Of a stretch of 50,065 nt of DNA, positions 44,496 to 50,065 are shown one piece after another; position 1 is the stretch's first letter, and each line of letters starts with the position of its first letter. Below the pieces are notes generated by a model. That model was not told the DNA's origin. It saw only the letters and a list, made by a program, of their open reading frames with translations, and did no database searches. Position numbers and translations under genes: made by a program. The DNA is from Atlanticothrix silvestris CENA357 (lineage in GTDB: Bacteria > Cyanobacteriota > Cyanobacteriia > Cyanobacteriales > Nostocaceae): the NCBI RefSeq assembly GCF_016056295.1, contig NZ_JAECZB010000027.1:1-50065 (forward strand). Reading direction: 5' to 3'.

Positions 44496-46328
44496 CTAAA
44501 AAATCCAATCAGCTTGCTCATCAGCTAAAATTTCATCAAAATTACCTTGCGCTACAACTCTACCTGCTTTCATCACAATAATCTGGTCAGCGCGACGTAA
44601 AACAGAACGGCGATGAGACACTACAAGACAGGCTAGTGTCCAAGAATTTTCACCCTGTTCAGTTGTATTAGCAAATATCCGCGACCATAAAGTTAATTCT
44701 GTTTCCACATCCAACGCACTAGAAAGGTCATCAAATATCAGTAATTCTGGTTGACGTACAAACATCCGCGCCGCCGCTACCCGTTGCATCTGTCCACCAG
44801 AAAGGCGCACACCTTTTGTTCCCACTAAAGTTTCTAGCTTCTCATTCATGGTTGCTAAATCTTGCTCAAACACAGCCATTTTTAATGCTGTTTCGATGTC
44901 TGAATTATCTTTGGACAATCCCAGCAATATATTTTCCCGCAAGGAATAGCTAAAAAGTTGGGGAATTTGAGGAGTATAAGCACTGCGAGGCGGAACAAAA
45001 AAATTAGCGGGGTCTGCAACTATACATCCATTCCAATAAATTTCCCCTGCTTGCTTGGGTAATAATCCTAGCAACACCCGTAGTAATGTAGTTTTTCCAG
45101 AACCGATGCGTCCAGTGATGACAGTCAAACTACCGCGCTGTATTTGTAAATTGATATCTGCGATTCCTTGATTAGTACCAGGATAAATATAAGTTAAATT
45201 TGATATTTTTAATGATTGTAAGCGATCGCTTTCATTCTCTAAAGATTGTTCTAATCGAGGTAAGGCTTTTTTACTTTTACCCAAGTCTTGCAGATAAAGT
45301 TGATTCGGGGCTACTAAAGTCTCTGTCGATGCACCAGAAATTAAAGCAGTCATGCGTTCAAAAGCAACTTCTGTTTGTTTATACAATGCCATGAATCCAC
45401 CGACAGAGCTAAAAAAGCCTGTAACAAATGAAAGGTTATAGACAAACAAAGCAAAGTCACCCACTGTTAGCTGACTAACACTACTTTGCATCAAAAAAGA
45501 AGCCATCACCAAAATCAAACCTGTTCCAAAACTCACCATATTTTGAAACAGTGAATTGAGAATAGCGTTTAATAGGCTGTCTTTAACCATCATCTGACGA
45601 CGCTTGTCATTCAAAGTGCGAAAATAACTGAGTACATCTTCTTCCGCACCAGCTACTTTAATCGCTTGCACGGAACTAAATATTTCTCCTAAAATACCCG
45701 TTACTTGTTGAGTCGCTTGACGGCTAGCTTTGCGATACTGTTTGATGCGGGTTTCTGTTTTTTGGATAATTACTACCATCCCTATTAAAGGGAGGAAAAC
45801 AAATAGTGTCATGGGTACATTGACACTTAATAAAATGACTAAAGAAAGGACAGCAAATATTCCTTCTCCAAAGATTTCTGATACCCAGGCCACATTATCT
45901 TCAATGTGTTCAGTATCATCTCGAAAAAAGCTGATTACTTCACCCTGCGATACAGTTTCATCAGTATTCCCGTTAGCAATCATGATTTGAGCATGAGGAT
46001 TATTGAGAAGTCTTTCTAATAAATTCCTTCTGAGTAACGACCTCATAGTAAAACGGTGCTGAGTTTTGGTAATTCGCCCCGCAAATATTACCGCAATATG
46101 TCCTAAATTTAAAGCCAGTAAGCCAGCAATAAATGCCCAAGGCGACAAACCAAATTGAGCCTTACCTGTGAGACTATTAAAAAATTCTCGAATAATTAGC
46201 CCTGGTAGGGCAGGCAAGCCCATAATAAAAATCCAAAAGCAAGTGTCAATTAAATAAAGTTTTGGACTATAGCAAATTAATCGCCATAATAATTGCCAAC
46301 TTTTAAGCTTTTTTGTTGATGAAAACAT
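44496..46328 (-). CDS. ABC exporter half-transporter with degenerate Walker B
   Basis: The 610-aa protein has an N-terminal six-helix membrane domain (about 20-330) and a C-terminal ATPase. Walker A is GRIGSGKTT, the signature is LSGGQMQRVAAARMF (canonical) and the switch His is VVSHRRS. Walker B reads LLIFDDLSS, so the catalytic Glu is Asp. This is a sign of the degenerate site of heterodimeric exporters. It follows the second half-transporter gene by 54 bp on the same strand. The pair resembles PchHI/YbtPQ/IrtAB-type systems by size and by the adjacent PchR-like regulator; the substrate is inferred, not shown. Confidence 0.88.
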   Translation of the reverse strand: MFSSTKKLKSWQLLWRLICYSPKLYLIDTCFWIFIMGLPALPGLIIREFFNSLTGKAQFGLSPWAFIAGLLALNLGHIAVIFAGRITKTQHRFTMRSLLRRNLLERLLNNPHAQIMIANGNTDETVSQGEVISFFRDDTEHIEDNVAWVSEIFGEGIFAVLSLVILLSVNVPMTLFVFLPLIGMVVIIQKTETRIKQYRKASRQATQQVTGILGEIFSSVQAIKVAGAEEDVLSYFRTLNDKRRQMMVKDSLLNAILNSLFQNMVSFGTGLILVMASFLMQSSVSQLTVGDFALFVYNLSFVTGFFSSVGGFMALYKQTEVAFERMTALISGASTETLVAPNQLYLQDLGKSKKALPRLEQSLENESDRLQSLKISNLTYIYPGTNQGIADINLQIQRGSLTVITGRIGSGKTTLLRVLLGLLPKQAGEIYWNGCIVADPANFFVPPRSAYTPQIPQLFSYSLRENILLGLSKDNSDIETALKMAVFEQDLATMNEKLETLVGTKGVRLSGGQMQRVAAARMFVRQPELLIFDDLSSALDVETELTLWSRIFANTTEQGENSWTLACLVVSHRRSVLRRADQIIVMKAGRVVAQGNFDEILADEQADWIF

Positions 46329-46382
46329 AATAATTTGTATGTAATTAAAGTAAGAAAATTAAATCAATTTGTTTAATCAAAA

Positions 46383-48143
46383 TTAAACTAATAAATCTGT
46401 TAAGCCAGCCTGTAATAATTGGGCAAAACGTGATTGAGGGTTTTTTACTAACTCTTCTCGTTCACCGTACTCATTTACCCTACCTTTTTCTAAAATCAAA
46501 ATTTTATTTGCTCTCTCTACGGTCGCTAAACGATGGGCAATAATAATGCCAGTACGCCCCATCAATAATTTATTTATAGCCATTTCAATGAATTTTTCTG
46601 TAATCGGGTCAAGGCGTGAAGATGCTTCGTCTAAAATTACTAAACCAGGGTCTTTGAGAAATACACGAGTAAAGGCTAATAATTGCGCCTGTCCCGCCGA
46701 CAAGCCGCTACTATCTGGCCCCAGATTTGTATCTAAACCATAAGGTAAAGAGCGCAACCATTCTGACAATCCCAGCATTTCTAATGTTTCATAGATGCGA
46801 TCGTCGTTAATATGTTGGTTGAAAAAAGTTAAGTTATTACGAACTGTAGTTTGAAAAAGTTGAACATCTTGAGTTACTAACCCGATTTTTCCAGGTAATT
46901 CTGTCAACTGAGTTTGATCAATAGGCACATCTCCCAAACGAATTACACCTGATTGTGGGTCATATAATCTCAACAGTAATCGCGCTAATGAAGACTTACC
47001 GCTTCCAGTACGTCCCAGTAACCCCAATACCTGACCTGCTGGTAAATGAAAAGATATATCTTGCAATACTAAATCCCCAGTACCAATTTCTCGGTCATTG
47101 TAGCCAAATGAGACATTTTCAAAAGCTATAGAAAGTGCGCCTGGGGGAATTAATTTATCACCGCCTGCACTCAATTGAGATTGAACTTGCAATAAGTCTG
47201 TAATGCGGTAAATACTTGCATCTGCTTGCTGGAGATCTTCAAATTGATTACGAATTTGCTCAATCGGTTCGCTCAGAATAGTGGTGTAATAATATAAAAG
47301 GTAAACTGTGCCAATAGTAATTGCCTGTTGACTCCATAGATAAGCACCGACTGTTAAAGAAATTACGCTTCCCACAGTAAATATACCGTTGGTTGTAACC
47401 CAGAGAATTGTATCGGCAAAGCGTGCTTTGTGAAAAATGGGCAGCCAACTGTGGATAAATTTGTAGAAGCGATGCATAACATAGTTTTTAGCTCCATTGG
47501 CGCGTATATCTTCTATCCCTGTTAACTGTTCACCCAAGAAGCCAAAAAACTCTGCACTAACTTGGCGATAGCCTCCCCAATGGAAAACTGCAATGGTACG
47601 CAACTTAATGAGGGTAGATAAAGCTGTCAGCGCAAACAATAAAATAGCTAAACCAGCTCGCCAATCTTCGTAAAAAAGCACCACAATCACACCCAACATC
47701 ATGAGCAAATTGCCCAAGATGTGAATAGTAAATTTAGAGAAAAATTCTGACAAATTTTGCACATCACCGTCTATGCGTTCAACTAATTCGCCGGGTGTAC
47801 GGTATTTGTGAAAAGATAAATCTAGTCTCAAGCAATGCTTTACTAAATCTGCACGCAAAGCATTAGTAGCCGTCCAAGCCACATTTTCACCGTAGAATGC
47901 CGCGGTAATTGACATTGCTTGGGTGATTAAGGCTACAACAATAAACAAAAATGCTGTTAAGAATAATTTTTGACGATCGCCCCCAGCAACAGCCGTATCG
48001 ATGAAATAACGCAGAATTTGGGGGTTGAGGATTTGTAAGCCGATGCTGACAAGGAGGGCGATCGCAAACTTGACAACCCTTCCTTTTTGTGGCTTGAGAT
48101 AATCTACAAGTAAATTCCAGTATTGCTTTAGTCCGATTTTCAT
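46383..48143 (-). CDS. ABC exporter half-transporter with altered signature motif
   Basis: The 586-aa protein has six membrane helices (about 20-320) and an ATPase domain with Walker A GRTGSGKSS, Walker B LVILDEASS (catalytic Glu present) and switch His IIAHRLAT. The signature is LSAGQAQLLAFTR rather than LSGGQ. In a heterodimer this altered signature would pair with the partner's altered Walker B in one ATP site. It is first in a two-gene operon and diverges from the PchR-like regulator gene. Confidence 0.88.
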   Translation of the reverse strand: MKIGLKQYWNLLVDYLKPQKGRVVKFAIALLVSIGLQILNPQILRYFIDTAVAGGDRQKLFLTAFLFIVVALITQAMSITAAFYGENVAWTATNALRADLVKHCLRLDLSFHKYRTPGELVERIDGDVQNLSEFFSKFTIHILGNLLMMLGVIVVLFYEDWRAGLAILLFALTALSTLIKLRTIAVFHWGGYRQVSAEFFGFLGEQLTGIEDIRANGAKNYVMHRFYKFIHSWLPIFHKARFADTILWVTTNGIFTVGSVISLTVGAYLWSQQAITIGTVYLLYYYTTILSEPIEQIRNQFEDLQQADASIYRITDLLQVQSQLSAGGDKLIPPGALSIAFENVSFGYNDREIGTGDLVLQDISFHLPAGQVLGLLGRTGSGKSSLARLLLRLYDPQSGVIRLGDVPIDQTQLTELPGKIGLVTQDVQLFQTTVRNNLTFFNQHINDDRIYETLEMLGLSEWLRSLPYGLDTNLGPDSSGLSAGQAQLLAFTRVFLKDPGLVILDEASSRLDPITEKFIEMAINKLLMGRTGIIIAHRLATVERANKILILEKGRVNEYGEREELVKNPQSRFAQLLQAGLTDLLV

Positions 48144-48204
48144 AAAGCTTTAGCTATCAGCCAGTAATATTCTTCAGGTTGCCAAGTAGTTTCCATTAAT
48201 TGAG

Positions 48205-48270
48205 AAAATATTGCAAATATTTTGTATGCTTAATAACAAATTAATTGTATAAAAATAGATTATTCTAATC
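48205..48270. promoter_or_regulatory. Palindromes in the exporter/PchR-like divergent spacer
   Basis: AAAATATT-GCA-AATATTTT (48205-48223) is a perfect 8-bp inverted repeat. GATTA-TTC-TAATC (48258-48270) is a second perfect dyad 34 bp away. Both lie between the two divergent start codons and are candidate operators for the AraC regulator or Fur. Confidence 0.4.
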
Positions 48271-48412
48271 ATGTTAGTGCCAATTTATCTCAATAAGTGG
48301 CTACTTGCTGTATTCAATTACAAATGTCGACCAAACTGCCTTTGTATTGAACATTCATCAAAATATATTGCTAATAATTAGCAACAAACATAAGAACTTA
48401 TTGCTACTAGTC

Positions 48413-49456
48413 ATGACAGTTACAATTTCACAACAAACTTTTTGGGATTTATTTGTAGAGATACCAAAATTAGAAAAAACCTGCGATCGCATTCTGCCCA
48501 TAGTAGGCGCTCACTGGGATATATTTGACACCATTTGCTATTTTCCGAAAGAATTAGGTCAGGGATTTTATGGTGAAATAGAATTACGAGATGGTTTATA
48601 TTTAGCCATTTCAGAACATCAATTACATGACGATTTGATTGTAAAGCTGCCTGAGCGACAACATCCTTTAGAATACAGCTTTTATCTTGCAGGATATCAC
48701 CAAGATAACCATTTTTCTACTAGTCGCGGACAAAATAGATTATGGGGTAGTGGACTAGCACCAAAGGAAAGATATAAATCATTTAAATCAGAAAAAATCA
48801 TTGAGATTAATGTTCACATTGAACCGGAGCTATTTTGCTTTTTTATGGGTAAAGAAGAAAAGCAGCTTCCGCAAGAATTAACTCATTTAGTCAGAAAACC
48901 TCATCAAGAGTACTATTCTCGTTTTGGTACTACGACTCCAGCAATGCAAGTGGCATTACAACAAATGTTAAATTGCCCTTACCAGGGAATGATGAAACGG
49001 ATGTACTTAGAAAGTAAGGTTTTGGAACTAATGGTGTTGTTGGTTGAAGAAGATGTGTCTATACTTAAAGGCCAAAATGACACCTTTTCACTAAAGCCTG
49101 ATGATGTGGAACGTATTCACCACGCCAAAGAAATTTTGCTACGCGATTTAGAAAATCCTCCTTCTTTGATAGAGTTATCCAGACAAGTCGGCTTAAATGA
49201 CTGTACTCTTAAACGTGGCTTTCGTCTGGTATTTGATACAACAGTATTCGGCTATTTACATCATCATAGATTAGAACAAGCACGAAAATTATTGGTAACA
49301 GGAGAAATAAGTATTTCTCAAGCATCTCGTAGAGTTGGTTTTTCTAGTCGCAGTTATTTTGCCACCGCTTTTAGAAAAAAATTTGGCATCAACCCCAAAG
49401 AGTTTTTGATAGCTAATTCGCGTTTATCGATGGAAATTAATGAATTGATAGGATAA
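48413..49456 (+). CDS. PchR-like AraC family transcriptional regulator
   Basis: From ATG at 48413 (347 aa); an earlier in-frame ATG at 48305 adds 36 unconserved residues. The C-terminal AraC domain has two helix-turn-helix units: SLIELSRQVGLNDCTLKRGFRLVFDTTVFGYL and ISQASRRVGFSSRSYFATAFRKKFGINPKEF. The KRGFR and YL HHHRLEQARKLL pattern fits the PchR subgroup, which in other bacteria senses ferric siderophores and activates their genes. The N-terminal half probably binds the effector. It is divergent from the ABC exporter operon. Confidence 0.87.
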   Translation: MTVTISQQTFWDLFVEIPKLEKTCDRILPIVGAHWDIFDTICYFPKELGQGFYGEIELRDGLYLAISEHQLHDDLIVKLPERQHPLEYSFYLAGYHQDNHFSTSRGQNRLWGSGLAPKERYKSFKSEKIIEINVHIEPELFCFFMGKEEKQLPQELTHLVRKPHQEYYSRFGTTTPAMQVALQQMLNCPYQGMMKRMYLESKVLELMVLLVEEDVSILKGQNDTFSLKPDDVERIHHAKEILLRDLENPPSLIELSRQVGLNDCTLKRGFRLVFDTTVFGYLHHHRLEQARKLLVTGEISISQASRRVGFSSRSYFATAFRKKFGINPKEFLIANSRLSMEINELIG

Positions 49457-49560
49457 GGATAGAAAAACTAAACAGCTTAATTTGTTGTATCGAGATCTTA
49501 TATAAAAATTTAAAAATGACAATGTAATAATAACCTGATTTCACAAGTTAGAAATTCAAA

Positions 49561-49602
49561 AATTCCGTCTAGCGTTCAAAAAATTCCGTCTAGCATTCAA
49601 AA
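49561..49602. repeat. 21-bp tandem repeat, two units
   Basis: AATTCCGTCTAGCGTTCAAAA (49561-49581, positions 14 varies) is followed by a copy with one mismatch (49582-49602). The rest of the 49457-49768 spacer shows no gene. Confidence 0.8.
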
Positions 49603-49763
49603 CACTCATCCTCATTCAAGAGCTTTCCTGTAAGCTTTTTGATATTAATTACTAATTACAAAAGTAAAGGTTATTGGGCATGGGGGAGGCAGCGCGGCTC
49701 TGGCTTCCCAAGTGTAGCAACTGCCGTCATTGGAAAGAATAACTTTTTTATCTCTTTCTTATA

Positions 49764-50065
49764 CCAATTCACGAAAAATTTGATTCAAATAAAGCATCAA
49801 GAATAAAATCCCAACCTGTAATAGAAGCAACGATTGATGTGTTTAATTTTTCCAAACGCCTCCAGATAAATTGTCTTAACTCATCTAAAGTTCCAAAGCT
49901 TTCCCAAGCTAAATGCCTTTTAATTTCCTCCCATAATCGCTCAATTGGATTAACTTGGGGTGTGTGTGGAGGTTGAAATAATAAAATGATATTTTCTGGT
50001 ATTTGAAGATGCTGGCTAAAATGAAAAGCTCCATTATCTAACTGAATAATATGGATATCTTGGGC
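49764..50065 (-). mobile_element. IS630-family insertion sequence, partial (runs off the window)
   Basis: The end CCAATTCACGAAAAATTTGA starts at 49764 after a TA dinucleotide (49762-49763). The element continues past the window edge. Its terminal sequence matches the MITE-like copies at 36971 and 44179. Confidence 0.8.
49769..50065 (-). CDS. IS630-family transposase, C-terminal part
   Basis: The last 98 codons are present and the 5' end lies outside the window. The DDE motifs are clear: IIQLDNGAFH with the second Asp, then LLFQPPHTPQVNPIERLWEEIKRHL with the catalytic Glu. The C-terminus ends ALFESNFS, and the TGA stop lies inside the terminal repeat. The visible frame is intact, so the transposase may be functional. 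Confidence 0.88.
   Translation of the reverse strand, partial: AQDIHIIQLDNGAFHFSQHLQIPENIILLFQPPHTPQVNPIERLWEEIKRHLAWESFGTLDELRQFIWRRLEKLNTSIVASITGWDFILDALFESNFS

Noticed and set aside
44225-44581. 118-codon plus-strand frame
   Set aside because: Starts inside a MITE copy and runs antisense into the ABC exporter gene.
1-50065. tRNA, rRNA, tmRNA or riboswitch
   Set aside because: No cloverleaf, conserved anticodon arm or known aptamer core was recognised by eye in the spacers.

Overview
The window is chromosomal DNA of a filamentous cyanobacterium, most likely Nostocales (Nostoc, Calothrix or Tolypothrix-like). The palindrome GCGATCGC (HIP1) is scattered through genes and spacers. Spacers are full of 7-bp tandem arrays (STRR type) and hairpin repeats. 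The gene content is also cyanobacterial: ccmP of the beta-carboxysome, the rbp-rpsU cold-responsive pair, a Uma2 protein and pentapeptide-repeat proteins. No rRNA, tRNA, CRISPR array, prophage or replication origin was seen.

Left part (0-11.3 kb): a DUF5895 protein, a MITE-like repeat, a small conserved protein, rpsU behind an RRM-protein gene with a hairpin between them, a glutathione S-transferase remnant, an overlapping DUF790/XPB-like helicase pair (the bacterial counterpart of archaeal Bax1/XPB), a large hybrid histidine kinase, and a single-pass coiled-coil protein. Next (11.9-14.5 kb) are two genes resembling the beta and alpha subunits of succinyl-CoA synthetase. The alpha-like protein has Gln at both E. 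coli catalytic positions (E208, H246), and a MITE with a perfect 8-bp target duplication sits between the genes.

Middle part (14.6-33.9 kb): Uma2, aspartoacylase, oligopeptidase B, a membrane protein, hemE, an epimerase, an alpha/beta hydrolase, a membrane-anchored protein built on a truncated Ser/Thr kinase, an ABC-2 exporter, an AarF/UbiB kinase, YidD, mannose-1-phosphate guanylyltransferase, an LCP (LytR-CpsA-Psr) protein, a secreted pentapeptide protein facing a peroxiredoxin across a 22-bp perfect-stem terminator, and ccmP followed 10 bp later by a second pentapeptide gene.

Right part (33.8-50 kb): an AraC regulator divergent from an SDR gene, with a broken hydrolase remnant and a 42-bp tandem repeat beside them; a diguanylate cyclase; a secreted protein; and then an iron-uptake neighbourhood. 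This holds a Fut/Fbp-type Fe(III) ABC transporter (binding protein, double permease, ATPase), an internally duplicated membrane protein, and a PchR-like AraC regulator divergent from a heterodimeric ABC exporter pair whose sequence deviations fall in one ATP site. The order recalls pyochelin/yersiniabactin loci (PchR-PchHI, YbtA-YbtPQ), but no siderophore synthesis or TonB receptor gene is visible. The window ends inside an IS630-family transposase whose terminal sequence matches two small MITE-like copies at 37.0 and 44.2 kb.
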